DNA of 64,000 nt from UBA12014 sp029248335. GTDB lineage: Bacteria > Planctomycetota > Phycisphaerae > Phycisphaerales > SM1A02. The stretch spans positions 1 through 64,000 of the forward strand of contig JAQWJM010000014.1 of NCBI GenBank assembly GCA_029248335.1, read 5' to 3'. The notes beneath the pieces are model-generated. The model ran no database searches. It was not told the DNA's origin and saw only the letters and a program-made list of their open reading frames with translations. A program made the translations under genes and the position numbers. Shown one piece after another: positions 42,951 through 52,374 of this stretch (within the stretch, counting starts at the first letter, position 1; every line of letters starts with the position of its first letter).

Positions 42951-43937
42951 ATGACCGACCGACGCATCCACGAAGATCTCGCGCTCAACGGCCCCGACGC
43001 CCCGGTTTCCGGGTGGTCGAAGGTCACCGTGGACGAAGCGAGATCGCGTGCCCGGCGGCTCGCCCGATCGCATCGGGAGAACTTCTCGGTCCTGACCCGG
43101 CTGGTGCCCCGCGACGTTCGGGACGATTTCGCCGCGGTCTACGCCTTCTGCCGGACGGCGGACGACCTCGGTGACGAGATCGGGGATCCGCAACGGGCCC
43201 TCGAACTGCTTGGTTGGTGGCGGGCGGAGATCGACGCGGCGTGGGCGGGCGAGCCCCGTCACTGGGTGTTTCGGGCGCTGAAGCCGACCATCGAGCGATT
43301 CCAGCTCGATCGGCGACCGTTCGAGGATCTCGTCTCCGCCTTCGAGCAGGACCAGACCGTCGATCGCTACGAGACCTGGGATGGGCTGTTCGACTACTGT
43401 CGGCGAAGCGCGGATCCGGTCGGCCGGATCGTCCTTCGCCTGCTCGACGAGGTCGCGACGCCCGATCAGCTCGAACGGTCCGACGCCATCTGCACCGCGC
43501 TCCAGCTCACGAATCACTGGCAGGATCTGCGTCGAGACCTGCTCGACCGGAATCGGATCTACATCCCCAAGGAGTCGATCGAGATCGAGGACTTCGAAGC
43601 CCGCTTCCGGCGGACGGCGGAACAGGGATGGGCCTGCGACGACACCTTCCTCGAGGAATCGCGCGGGCTCGTGCGGGCCTGCGTCGACAAGACCTGGGAG
43701 AAGTTCGAAGCGGGGGGATCGCTGCCGGAGTCGCTCGGTCCGAGGGCGGCACCGGTGATCGAGGTCCTTGCGAACGGCGGGGCCCGGGTGCTCAGGTCGA
43801 TCGAGGACTGGGACTACGAGACGGTGCTGCACCGGCCGACGCTGGGGTTGACCGCCAAGCTCGGGATCGTTCTCCGGGCCTGGGCCAACACCCGGACCTC
43901 CCGGCGGACGACGTCGAAGGTGGAGGCCATGGCATGA
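42951..43937 (+). CDS. hpnC: Squalene synthase-like HpnC (hydroxysqualene synthase)
   Basis: Turns presqualene diphosphate into hydroxysqualene in the bacterial HpnCDE squalene route. Trans-isoprenyl synthase fold: the first Asp-rich segment is FCRTADDLGDEIGD near residue 66, the second is LQLTNHWQDLRRDLLDRNR near residue 186, and the product-side YIPKESIE follows. 328 residues. Assignment to HpnC over HpnD follows the first position in a C-D-E order and the NHWQDL variant. The stop overlaps hpnD as ATGA. Confidence 0.9.
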   Translation: MTDRRIHEDLALNGPDAPVSGWSKVTVDEARSRARRLARSHRENFSVLTRLVPRDVRDDFAAVYAFCRTADDLGDEIGDPQRALELLGWWRAEIDAAWAGEPRHWVFRALKPTIERFQLDRRPFEDLVSAFEQDQTVDRYETWDGLFDYCRRSADPVGRIVLRLLDEVATPDQLERSDAICTALQLTNHWQDLRRDLLDRNRIYIPKESIEIEDFEARFRRTAEQGWACDDTFLEESRGLVRACVDKTWEKFEAGGSLPESLGPRAAPVIEVLANGGARVLRSIEDWDYETVLHRPTLGLTAKLGIVLRAWANTRTSRRTTSKVEAMA

Positions 43938-44815
43938 CCTCGTCGGATCTCGAACTCGCCCGCGGCTACGACGCCTGCGGCCGGATCGTGAAGTCCCGGG
44001 CCAGGAACTTCTGGTACGGACTGCGTCTGACGCCCGAGCCGAAGCGTTCATCGCTCTACGCGATCTACGCCTGGATGCGGGAGGTAGACGACATCGCCGA
44101 CGAGGACGGGGCGGCGGTCGACGCTCGTCGGCTCGAACTCGACGCCTTCCGCGCCCGGACGCATCGGGCCTTCGAGGGCGAGGTCGATTCCGACCCGTGG
44201 TGGCGGGCGTTCGGCGACACCGTCCGACGTCACACGCTCCAACGAGCGCCCTTCGACGCGATGATCGACGGGCAGGACGCCGATCTGGACTGGACGACGT
44301 GCGCCGACCGGGACGCGCTCGAACGATTCTGCTGGCAGGTCGCCTCCACCGTCGGCCTGATCTGCGTCCGCGTCTGGGGACACGACGGAAGTCCCGATGT
44401 CGATCGCATGGCGGTCGATCGGGGCAAGGCGTTCCAGCTGACGAACATCGTTCGCGATCTGCGCGAGGACCGGGCGCGTGGCCGGACCTACCTGCCCGCG
44501 GACGAACTCGAGGCCGCGGGGCTCGACATCGGCGGCCTGCTCGCGTGGCGGGATCCGACTCGTTGTCGCGACTTCATTCGAGGTCAGGTGGCGCACGCCG
44601 AAGCGTACTTCCGCGCGTCGGCCGGCCTCGATGCGCATCTCGATTCGGAATGCCGGGCGACCAGCTGGGCGATGACCCAGATCTACCACGAACTGCTGCA
44701 ACGCATCGACCGTGATCCGAGTCGCGTCGTCCGGGCGCGGGTCGGGCTCGGATCGATCCGGAAGATGACCATCGCCTGGCGGGCCCGTCGGCTCGCCCGT
44801 GGAGTCGCGTCGTGA
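43934..44815 (+). CDS. hpnD: Presqualene diphosphate synthase HpnD
   Basis: Condenses two farnesyl diphosphates to presqualene diphosphate. SRARNFWYGLRL near residue 21, Asp-rich motif WMREVDDIADED near residue 47, and FQLTNIVRDLREDRARGRTY near residue 165 with DxxxD. 293 residues. GTGA overlap with hpnE. Confidence 0.92.
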   Translation: MTSSDLELARGYDACGRIVKSRARNFWYGLRLTPEPKRSSLYAIYAWMREVDDIADEDGAAVDARRLELDAFRARTHRAFEGEVDSDPWWRAFGDTVRRHTLQRAPFDAMIDGQDADLDWTTCADRDALERFCWQVASTVGLICVRVWGHDGSPDVDRMAVDRGKAFQLTNIVRDLREDRARGRTYLPADELEAAGLDIGGLLAWRDPTRCRDFIRGQVAHAEAYFRASAGLDAHLDSECRATSWAMTQIYHELLQRIDRDPSRVVRARVGLGSIRKMTIAWRARRLARGVAS

Positions 44816-46209
44816 AGCGGGTGGTGATCATCGGCGGAGGCGTCGCCGGCATCGCGGCGTCGATCCGGCTCGCGGAATCCGGCTACAAGCCCATCTTGCT
44901 CGAGACCCGTGGGAAGCTGGGGGGCCGGGCGACGAGTTTCGAGGATCCCCGCTCCGGTCGGGTGCTCGACAACTGCCAGCACGTGGTCATGGGGTGCTGC
45001 TCGAACGTCCTCGATCTCTACGCGCGTCTCGGGGTGGCCGACCGCATCGAATGGCATCCGGAGACCTGGTGGGCCAATCCGCCCCGGCGACCGGATCGGA
45101 TGCGACCCGCCCCGTTGCCGGCGCCCGCGCATTTCGGCCCTTCGTTCCTTCGCATGCGACTGCTCTCGACGGACACCAAGATCCTCGTGGGCCAGGCGAT
45201 GCGACGTCTGCTCAAGATGGGATTCGCCGGTCGGGACGCCTGGGCCGATCGTTCGTTCGGGGCGTTTCTCGACGAGATGGGGCAGTCGACGGATGCGAGA
45301 CGATTGTTCTGGGAGCCGGTGGTGGTGGGGGCCTGCAATCTGCCCTGCGACGAGGTCGCGGGGAATCATGCGATGCAGGTTTTCCAGGAGGGGTTCCTGG
45401 CGGGCGGTTGGCACGCGACGATGGGTCTGGCGACCTGTGATCTGAAATCGCTCTACGACCCCGCGTTGGAGATCATCGGCGATGCGGGTGGCTCGTTTCG
45501 GCTGGGGACGTCGGTCCGGGGAATCGCCTTCGACGGCATCCGCGCCAATGGCGTGGTCACCGATGACGGCCTCGTTCCCGCCGCGGCGATCGTGAGCACC
45601 GTGCCGCCCGATCGACTGGCGAAGATCGTTTCGGGACCGATGCGGGCGTCGGATCCCCGGTTGACGAATCTGGATCGATTCGAGACGAGTCCGATCCTCG
45701 GCGTTCATCTGTTCTTCGATCGTCCGGTGATGCGGGACGACGTCAGGACCTACCCCCATCTGGTGCTTCCCGATCGCGACACGCACTGGTTCTTCGACAA
45801 GGGTGTGGATGCCTCCGGACTTCATCACGTCCACGCGGTGATCAGCGCGGCGGACGACTGGATGGGACTCGACGAGGACACGATCGGCCGACGCGTGGTG
45901 GCGGACCTGCACTGGGCGTTGCCGGCGAGTCGCGGAATCCAACCCGTCGAAGTACGGAGCGTGAAGGAGAAGCGGGCGACGTTCCGGGCGTCGCCGGGAA
46001 TCGACGCCATGCGACCGGGGCCCGCGCCCGGTGGCAACGGCATCCCGAACCTGTACCTCGCAGGCGACTGGTGCGACACCGGCTGGCCCGCCACGATGGA
46101 AGGCGCGACCCGAAGCGGCTACGCCGCCGCCGCCGCGATCACGGGATCGGGCGGTCTGGTGGCGGATGTGCCTCCCGGACGTCTCGCACGCTGGGCGGGC
46201 CTTCGGTGA
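44812..46209 (+). CDS. hpnE: Hydroxysqualene dehydroxylase HpnE
   Basis: FAD-dependent enzyme that reduces hydroxysqualene to squalene. The dinucleotide-binding motif is VVIIGGGVAGIAASIRLAES at residues 4-23, followed by the amine-oxidase/desaturase signature KLGGRATSFEDP near residue 36. The C-terminal FAD motif NLYLAGDWCDTGWPATMEGA lies near residue 410. 465 residues. The operon order C-D-E fixes the function within the phytoene-desaturase-like superfamily. The product squalene would feed a hopene cyclase, not encoded in this window. Confidence 0.92.
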   Translation: MKRVVIIGGGVAGIAASIRLAESGYKPILLETRGKLGGRATSFEDPRSGRVLDNCQHVVMGCCSNVLDLYARLGVADRIEWHPETWWANPPRRPDRMRPAPLPAPAHFGPSFLRMRLLSTDTKILVGQAMRRLLKMGFAGRDAWADRSFGAFLDEMGQSTDARRLFWEPVVVGACNLPCDEVAGNHAMQVFQEGFLAGGWHATMGLATCDLKSLYDPALEIIGDAGGSFRLGTSVRGIAFDGIRANGVVTDDGLVPAAAIVSTVPPDRLAKIVSGPMRASDPRLTNLDRFETSPILGVHLFFDRPVMRDDVRTYPHLVLPDRDTHWFFDKGVDASGLHHVHAVISAADDWMGLDEDTIGRRVVADLHWALPASRGIQPVEVRSVKEKRATFRASPGIDAMRPGPAPGGNGIPNLYLAGDWCDTGWPATMEGATRSGYAAAAAITGSGGLVADVPPGRLARWAGLR

Positions 46210-47327
46210 CGACGGATGCCGACCGAACGGGGGACGACCCCGTCGACGTCGCGCAGACGGTGCTCGAAACCTGTCGGAGCCTGGATTTCACCCTCTCGGG
46301 CATCTGCGACGCGTCGCCGTCCAGTCACGCCGAAGCGGTTCGAGCGTGGATCGCGGCGGGTCGGCATGGATCGATGGAGTGGATGGAGAAACGGCTCGAA
46401 GAGCGGCTCGATCCCGGCGTGTATCTGCCGGGGGCGGCCTCGATGATCGTGGTCGCGGACCGGTACCACGACGGACGGCGGGACCGGGTCGATTCCGAGG
46501 GGCCGGCGCGGGGGCGAATCGCTCGGTACGCCCGGGGGCGCGACTACCACAAGGTGCTGAAGGGTCGACTCGTCAAGCTCGCGAAGACGCTCTCCGCGGC
46601 GCATCCCGACGCGGACTTCCGCCCCTGCGTCGACACGGCGCCGATTCTCGAGCGGGAACACGCGATGCGGGCGGGGCTCGGCCTCGTCGGCAAGAACACG
46701 TTGTTGATCGAGCCCGGGCACGGCAGCTGGCTGCTGCTCGGCGCGGTGGTCTCCACGCTTCGGCTCGAGCCGACCCCGTCCCGGCACGTCGGGGAGGACC
46801 CATGTGGTGCCTGCACGCGGTGCATCGATGCGTGTCCCACCGGGGCGATCACCCCGTTCTCGGTGGATGCGAGTCGATGCATCGCCTACACGACCATCGA
46901 GCATCGGAGCGAGATCCCGCCCGAGATCGCGGCCTCGACCGGCGACTGGATCTTCGGGTGCGACGTCTGCCAGGAGGTCTGCCCGCATTCGGTGCGAAAG
47001 AAACGGCGTCGGCCGTCGCCCATCCATCCGGACTACGCGCCGCGACGTGACTCGCTCGATCTGCTGGAGATCCTCGGATGGGACGACGAGGCGCGGAACA
47101 CCACGTTGGAAGGCACGGCCGCGCGTCGAGCGACGCTCTGGATGTGGAAGCGGAACGCCCTCGTCTGCGCCGGAAACGCGCTGCTTCAGTCGCCGGGGCG
47201 CTCCGGGGCCGAAGCGCTTCGGTCGCGGATCGAACGCATCGCGGAGGACCCGCAAGAGAACGCCGCGGTCCGGGGGACCGCGGCGAGCGTGTTGGAACGT
47301 CTGGTTGATTCGGGCGGGGCGACCTGA
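46206..47327 (+). CDS. queG: Epoxyqueuosine reductase
   Basis: Cobalamin-dependent reduction of epoxyqueuosine to queuosine in tRNA. VDTAPILEREHAMRAGLGLV near residue 141 holds the catalytic Asp and the cobalamin contact region. Two [4Fe-4S] motifs follow: CGACTRCIDACPTGAI near residue 200 and CDVCQEVCPHS near residue 256. HEAT-like repeats close the 373-residue protein. GTG start with GTGA overlap to hpnE, so queuosine maturation is co-translated with squalene synthesis. QueA is encoded at 27546. Confidence 0.93.
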   Translation: MTTDADRTGDDPVDVAQTVLETCRSLDFTLSGICDASPSSHAEAVRAWIAAGRHGSMEWMEKRLEERLDPGVYLPGAASMIVVADRYHDGRRDRVDSEGPARGRIARYARGRDYHKVLKGRLVKLAKTLSAAHPDADFRPCVDTAPILEREHAMRAGLGLVGKNTLLIEPGHGSWLLLGAVVSTLRLEPTPSRHVGEDPCGACTRCIDACPTGAITPFSVDASRCIAYTTIEHRSEIPPEIAASTGDWIFGCDVCQEVCPHSVRKKRRRPSPIHPDYAPRRDSLDLLEILGWDDEARNTTLEGTAARRATLWMWKRNALVCAGNALLQSPGRSGAEALRSRIERIAEDPQENAAVRGTAASVLERLVDSGGAT

Positions 47328-47328
47328 C

Positions 47329-47348
47329 CCGAGGCGTTCAGGCCTCGG
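47329..47348. terminator. Hairpin between queG and a convergent gene
   Basis: CCGAGGC, a 6-nt loop and GCCTCGG form a perfect 7-bp stem in the 28-bp gap between the two stops. Confidence 0.6.
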
Positions 47349-47355
47349 AACCGGA

Positions 47356-49332
47356 TCAGCGTCCGCCCATGCCGCCCATCGCGGCGGACATCTTCGCTTC
47401 GAGGGCGGCGACCACGTCCGAGGCGTTCTCGAAATCGCCGGCCTTGACCTCATCGGTCACGAGCTGGAACTGCTCGCCGAGTCCTCGCATCATGTTCTTG
47501 AGCATCGGTCCCGCCATCGAGACCATCATCTCGATCTGGGGATCGTTCTTCAGCGTGGCGTCGAGGTCGACGTGCCACCCGTCCGCGCCCTTCGCCGCGA
47601 GCACCGACATGGTGCTGTTCGCCAGCCGAGCCGAATCGCCGTCGACCGATTCCACCGTGAAGGTGGGGAAGGGCGACTGACCCTGGCCCGAATTCTCGAA
47701 GGCGGCGATCGTCGCATCCGCACCGAATCGATCCGTCATCGCCGGGAGAAGATCGGCCATGAGGTCGAGCTGCGCGGTGAAGATCTGAGCGAGTTCCTGA
47801 GCCGTCGCGGAATCGGCCATGACGACCGAGCGGTAGGTCGCCATCGCCTTGGCGTCGACGGCGGGGGTGCTGAGGAACTTCGCGAGGGCCGCCGGGGTGC
47901 CGAAGCCACCCGATGCAACGCCGGCGGAGGCGGCGCCTCCACCGCTCGTGGAACGACTGGCCTCGCGAGTCTTGCGAGCGGCATCCGCCATCGACACGAG
48001 GTCCGCACCGTTGATCGCCTCGAGGGCCTGCTGGACCCGTTGGGTGATGAATGCATCTGTATCGTCACGGGATCCGGTGTTCCCGAGTGCGTCCAGCGAC
48101 TTCTGCATGCTCTCGGCGGCATCCTTGAGGAACTCGTCGCGGCTGGCGATCAGCGATTCGAGGTTCGCCTTCATCGCCGCGTCGTCGGCGAGAATCCCCG
48201 TCGCGAGAATTCGGGCGACGAGATCGGCGGTTCGATTTCGAGCGGAGGCGGCGTCCCAGGCCACGCGTCCGCGGGCGAACTCGGCGCCGGAGATGGTCCT
48301 CGAGCCGATCGAGGACTCGGCCTTCGATCCGCCGCGGGTGAGGATCCGGGCGCTGTCCGCGGCGCCGCTGAAATCGTTCATCGCCTGCTGGAATCGGGGA
48401 ATGATCTCGGTCGATTCGATTCGCTCGAGCTCCTTCATCGAAGTGAGCATGCTCGAGGCGAGTTCGGCGACGTCCCGTCGGAGGGTCTCTGCGTACGCGA
48501 GGTTGTTCTCACGTCGATCCGCGACGCCGTCCCGGGCTTCGCGGGCCCGGTTCATGATGTCGTTCTGGCCGCCCTGGCGGGCCGCGGCGACCCGCATGGT
48601 CGGGGAGATGGTCTCGATCGAGATGTCGTTTCGGGCCGCCTCGATTCGATGCCCGCGGGCCTCGCGACGGAAGTCGATCGATTCGTTGATGTCGTCGAGG
48701 CCGTCGAGCGGGCCCGCATCCACGCCGATCCGGGCGCGTTCGGAAGCCTTGTTCTCGAGGGAACTCGCCCGTTCGATCCGCGAGTCACGCTCGCCTCGGG
48801 CCTTTTCGAGCTTCCAGATCAGTTCCGACGTCTGCTCCTCCGCCTCGGCGATGCGGGCACGCGCATCGGCGAGGGTCGTTTCGAGGACGAGCGTCGCCTG
48901 CGACGGATCCATCGACTCGGCGGCGTTGGCGGAGGATGCGAGCAGTTCGGCATCGCCCGCGAGGCCTCGGATCAGTGTCCTGGTCACCTGGGCGGCGGAC
49001 TCGAGTCGGCCCGCTTCGTCGGCTTCGAACGCACCGGCGGCGGAGCGGATGTTCGCGGCGAGGATGGCGGCGGCGTTGGCGTCACCGGTCTGGCCGAGGT
49101 CGTCGGCCTGGGTCGCGAGGCGACGCAGTTCGACGGCGGTCTCGTCGATCGTGGTTCGCTCCTCGCGGATGATCGGTCGCGACTGGAGGATGGTGTCGTA
49201 CTCGTTGCTGATCCGAGTGACGCCTTCGGCGCCGTCGGAACTTCCGTCCTCGCAGCCCGTGAGGCCGATGAGGCCGGTGGCGAGGGACGTCGCGAGCAGG
49301 GGGATCGTGATGAGGCGCGGCCGTCGCTGCAT
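47356..49332 (-). CDS. Coiled-coil lipoprotein of unknown function
   Basis: Exported 658-residue lipoprotein with a signal of about 26 residues ending in a clean lipobox (LTGC, Cys27). The mature chain is Ala/Glu/Arg/Ser-rich and mostly alpha-helical or coiled-coil between residues 45 and 430. A Gly/Ser-rich linker (STSGGGAASAGVASGG) and a smaller C-terminal domain (about residues 480-645) follow, in which TFTVESVDGDSARLANSTM looks like a beta meander and MSVLAAKGADGWHVDL resembles a DUF4878/nuclear-transport-factor-like end. It ends Met/Gly-rich (MSAAMGGMGGR). No known family was recognised. Confidence 0.75.
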   Translation of the reverse strand: MQRRPRLITIPLLATSLATGLIGLTGCEDGSSDGAEGVTRISNEYDTILQSRPIIREERTTIDETAVELRRLATQADDLGQTGDANAAAILAANIRSAAGAFEADEAGRLESAAQVTRTLIRGLAGDAELLASSANAAESMDPSQATLVLETTLADARARIAEAEEQTSELIWKLEKARGERDSRIERASSLENKASERARIGVDAGPLDGLDDINESIDFRREARGHRIEAARNDISIETISPTMRVAAARQGGQNDIMNRAREARDGVADRRENNLAYAETLRRDVAELASSMLTSMKELERIESTEIIPRFQQAMNDFSGAADSARILTRGGSKAESSIGSRTISGAEFARGRVAWDAASARNRTADLVARILATGILADDAAMKANLESLIASRDEFLKDAAESMQKSLDALGNTGSRDDTDAFITQRVQQALEAINGADLVSMADAARKTREASRSTSGGGAASAGVASGGFGTPAALAKFLSTPAVDAKAMATYRSVVMADSATAQELAQIFTAQLDLMADLLPAMTDRFGADATIAAFENSGQGQSPFPTFTVESVDGDSARLANSTMSVLAAKGADGWHVDLDATLKNDPQIEMMVSMAGPMLKNMMRGLGEQFQLVTDEVKAGDFENASDVVAALEAKMSAAMGGMGGR

Positions 49333-49414
49333 GGTCGTCGTCGTCTCCGTCTTCGAACCGGTTCAGAGAGCACCCGGCGGATCTCGATCCGAGGTGCGAA
49401 CCGTGGAATTGAGA

Positions 49415-49420
49415 AGTGTA
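49415..49420 (-). promoter_or_regulatory. -10 box TACACT for the coiled-coil lipoprotein
   Basis: Minus-strand TACACT lies about 82 nt before the ATG at 49332, the same hexamer as upstream of hpnC. Confidence 0.4.
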
Positions 49421-49456
49421 CCGGGTTCGACGGCCTTGCGACCGCCTTCCGGGGGG

Positions 49457-51037
49457 TCATCGCCCGCGTCGGTCGTCGATCTCGCGGGGTGAATTGGGAT
49501 CGGGAAGGGTGGGGGTCTCGATGATCGGGGCCTCGAAATCGACCGGATAGGTGGTGCGGGGCCGGAACATCGAGTTCAGCCAGCCGAACGCGTCCCGAAG
49601 GAGGCGGGGGTTCCCGCGCCCGAAGACCGGCTTCCATCCCTTGACCTCGGGGTGCGGGAATCGAGCTTCGTTCCGGGGAAGTCCGTACTGGATGAGGAGG
49701 GAGCGGCCCGGATCGAGGTAGTCCAGGAGGGGCATGTCCAGCTCGTTCCACCGCTCGAGGATCATCAGGTTGGTGTAGCGGACCCGTTCGCTCTTGGAGT
49801 TGCGTCGATGGAGGAAGAACCTTCCGCCGTCGAGGCCGCCGTGGCATCGACTGGTGGCGCAGTTCGGAATGAGCCACGCGTCGTGGACCCGCTGCCGGAA
49901 CATGTTGAGGGCCGCCGGCTCGGAGCCGACGTCGATGCGGGAGTAGAGATCGCGGGCCTTGAGCTCGAAGAGCAGCTTGACGATCTCGGCGGGCGGGGCC
50001 CGGAACAGCGACGTGCGACCGGCGCTGTCCGCCGGGATGAGCGGGCTCGAGCCGTACTTCTCGAGGATCTCCCGGATCGAATCGGGCGAGATGTACATTC
50101 GCGGCGGATTGCGAAAATCGATCTCGTAGACCCGGATGGTGTTGACGTCCTCCTTCGACAGGATCTCCTTCGGGAGGAGGTCCCGGAGGTCGACGGGGCC
50201 GGTGTTGCTTCGGTCGCGGAGCGTCCGTCCGTCCATCGGCGACGGGGAGTTGGATGCCGCGGAATCCGCCTCGAGGAGAAGCTGGGCTTCCACGAGTCGA
50301 AGGAGGTCGAGCGCCTGAGGGAGCTTCGAGCTCCGGACCAGATCGGCGAGTTCATCGCGGGCCAGTTCGTAGGCCTCCTCCTGGAAAAGCCAGGCCGCGA
50401 GTTCGTATCGCCGGAGGTACTGGTCGTCCGCGAGACCGTCGCGGAAGCGTCGGTACTTCTCCGACGTCGAGAGATCGAGCCTCGTCTGCACCACGCTCGC
50501 CCGGGGCAGCCTGGTGTTCACGCCTTCGATTCGAATGACCACTTCGTCGAAGTCGTCCCGGACCAGATCGCCGGCGAAAATCGTTCCATCCCGCATTTCG
50601 ACCAGACCGGGACGAGGCGCCTCGACGTCGTTGAGTCGAATGATCCGATGCAGCCGCGCCTTGGGGAAGCTTCGGATGTTGCCTTCGAGGTCGCGAACCG
50701 AGATCAGATCGCGATCCTCATCGACGACGATCGCCGCGAGCTCCTCGTACCGATCCACCCACAGGTACACCCGCAACGGTGCGTCCGGTCGATCATCTTC
50801 TTCGGCTTCGGCTTCGGCCTCGGCTCCGGCTTCGACTTCGCCCTCGACTTCGGCGTCGCTGGTCGCGGGGGGCGACGACGATGCGGGGGCCGGCGTGGGC
50901 GGATCCGTGGGGGTGGGCGGCTCGGCGTCGAGCGACGCCGCGACCAGCCCGACCGCGAGGATCGTGGCGATCAGGACGACCATCACCGGGCCCGTGAGGA
51001 GAACGCGCATCCCGACAGTGTCGCCGCCGGATGCCAT
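49457..51037 (-). CDS. Membrane-anchored protein with CX4CH haem-like motif
   Basis: Exported protein of unknown function. One N-terminal helix (PVMVVLIATILAVGLVAASL) is followed by a low-complexity Pro/Thr/Ser and then Glu/Ala-repeat linker. Next come small beta regions with tandem DRDLISVRDLEGNIRSFP and VEMRDGTIFAGDLV units, and helical repeats. The C-terminal part contains NCATSRCHGGLDGG, a C-x4-C-H segment resembling the atypical cytochrome c motif seen in planctomycete proteins. If it binds haem the spacing is unusual (CX2CH is standard). Starts at 51037 (AGGAG 12 nt upstream) and 51010 are both possible. Confidence 0.65.
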   Translation of the reverse strand: MASGGDTVGMRVLLTGPVMVVLIATILAVGLVAASLDAEPPTPTDPPTPAPASSSPPATSDAEVEGEVEAGAEAEAEAEEDDRPDAPLRVYLWVDRYEELAAIVVDEDRDLISVRDLEGNIRSFPKARLHRIIRLNDVEAPRPGLVEMRDGTIFAGDLVRDDFDEVVIRIEGVNTRLPRASVVQTRLDLSTSEKYRRFRDGLADDQYLRRYELAAWLFQEEAYELARDELADLVRSSKLPQALDLLRLVEAQLLLEADSAASNSPSPMDGRTLRDRSNTGPVDLRDLLPKEILSKEDVNTIRVYEIDFRNPPRMYISPDSIREILEKYGSSPLIPADSAGRTSLFRAPPAEIVKLLFELKARDLYSRIDVGSEPAALNMFRQRVHDAWLIPNCATSRCHGGLDGGRFFLHRRNSKSERVRYTNLMILERWNELDMPLLDYLDPGRSLLIQYGLPRNEARFPHPEVKGWKPVFGRGNPRLLRDAFGWLNSMFRPRTTYPVDFEAPIIETPTLPDPNSPREIDDRRGR

Positions 51038-51218
51038 CCCTGCAAGGAACTCCTGCGAAACCGGCCTCCGGAGTCGTCGGGCGCGGTAGGCTCGCCGGCG
51101 CATCGATTCCCCAGCGGAATCCTGCGTCCGTCCCCGCGTCCGATCCTGCGACGGCGGTGGATCCTCCCGAGAGAGGGGTGAACCTCTTCGGTGCTCGAGA
51201 TTACGAAAGGATGCGATC

Positions 51219-52211
51219 ATGAAACTCGGAGTGATGGCGGCCCTGTTCGCCGGACGTGGTCTCGAGGAGACCCTTGCCTACTGTGCTGAGAGCGGGCTCG
51301 ATGCAATCGAGATCCCCGTCGGATCCTATCCCGGTGCCCCCTTCTTCGATCCCGCCAAGGTCCTCGGTTCCAAGAAGGAGCAGGATCGGATCAAGTCGTT
51401 GGTCCGGGATCACGGGCTCGAGATCTCGGGACTCGCCGTGCACGGCAACCCCGTGCACCCGGTGGCTCGAGCCGCGAAGGCGGATCACGCGGCCTTCGAG
51501 CGGGCGGTCAAGCTCGCTCCGAAGCTCGGAACCGATGTCGTCATCACCTTCAGCGGCTGTCCCGGTGGCTCGAAGTCCGATCGCACGCCCAACTGGGTGA
51601 CCTGTGCGTGGCCGCCGGACTTCGCGGACATCCTCGCCTACCAGTGGGACGAAGTCCTCGTGCCGTACTGGGCGACGCAGGCGAAGCTCTGCCGGAAGCA
51701 CGGCGTCCGGGTCGCGTGGGAGGCCCATCCCGGCTTCTGCGCCTACAACCCCGACACGCTGATCCGCCTGAGCGAACGGTCCATGAAGGCCTCGGGTCTC
51801 AAGGGCAAGCCGGTCCTCGGTGCGAACCTCGATCCTTCGCACTTCTTCTGGCAGGGCATCGACCCCGTCGAGGCGGCCCGCGTGCTGGGCGAAGCCGGGC
51901 TCCTCTTCTACGTGCACGCGAAGGACACCGAACTGAACCCCCATCAGGGGCGGATCAACGGTTACAACGACGCACGTCCCTACACCGACCTCCAGCATCG
52001 TTCCTGGTCGTTCCGAACCTGCGGATGGGGACACGGACACGATTTCTGGAAGCCGTTCGTCTCGATGCTCCGGGTGCAGGGCTACGACCACGTGCTTTCG
52101 ATCGAGCACGAAGACGCGCTCATGTCGATCGAGGAAGGGCTGCAGCGAGCCATCGAGTTCCTCACCGAGGCGATCATCTTCGAACCGCCCGCCACGCCGT
52201 GGTGGACCTGA
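51219..52211 (+). CDS. Sugar phosphate isomerase/epimerase-like TIM-barrel protein
   Basis: Xylose isomerase-like TIM-barrel protein (330 residues) of the AP endonuclease 2/IolE superfamily. Metal-ligand positions appear as EIPVGSYPG near residue 28, VAWEAHPGFCAYN near residue 168, ANLDPSHFFWQG near residue 207, VHAKDTELN near residue 232 and the C-terminal LSIEHEDALMS near residue 292. It probably isomerises or epimerises a sugar or inositol derivative. AAGGA lies about 8 nt before the ATG. It stands alone with its own terminator. Confidence 0.82.
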   Translation: MKLGVMAALFAGRGLEETLAYCAESGLDAIEIPVGSYPGAPFFDPAKVLGSKKEQDRIKSLVRDHGLEISGLAVHGNPVHPVARAAKADHAAFERAVKLAPKLGTDVVITFSGCPGGSKSDRTPNWVTCAWPPDFADILAYQWDEVLVPYWATQAKLCRKHGVRVAWEAHPGFCAYNPDTLIRLSERSMKASGLKGKPVLGANLDPSHFFWQGIDPVEAARVLGEAGLLFYVHAKDTELNPHQGRINGYNDARPYTDLQHRSWSFRTCGWGHGHDFWKPFVSMLRVQGYDHVLSIEHEDALMSIEEGLQRAIEFLTEAIIFEPPATPWWT

Positions 52212-52278
52212 ACACGCGTCGAATTCCGATACCTCGGGCTCGGCCCGGTCGGACGGTTCAAGACGAGCAACATGCGAG

Positions 52279-52321
52279 ACGGCGGCGGCCCCCCGGAAGG
52301 TCCGCCGCCGTTTCTCCTGTT
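52279..52321 (+). terminator. Intrinsic terminator
   Basis: ACGGCGGCGG and CCGCCGCCGT form a 10-bp stem (loop with a minor inner stem) followed by TTCTCCTGTT, the most T-rich plus-strand tail in the window, 68 bp after the isomerase stop. Confidence 0.8.
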
Positions 52322-52374
52322 CGGATGCGTGGAATGGAAGCGAGCGGGAGTCGGTCGGGAGCTCCCTCGGACGC

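Noticed and set aside
46804..49524. 906-residue plus-strand open frame
   Set aside because: Overlaps queG out of frame and runs antisense to the coiled-coil lipoprotein. No start site or domain is visible.
50807..50865. Tandem repeat in DNA
   Set aside because: It encodes the Glu/Ala-rich linker of the CX4CH protein; low-complexity coding sequence and not a separate repeat element.
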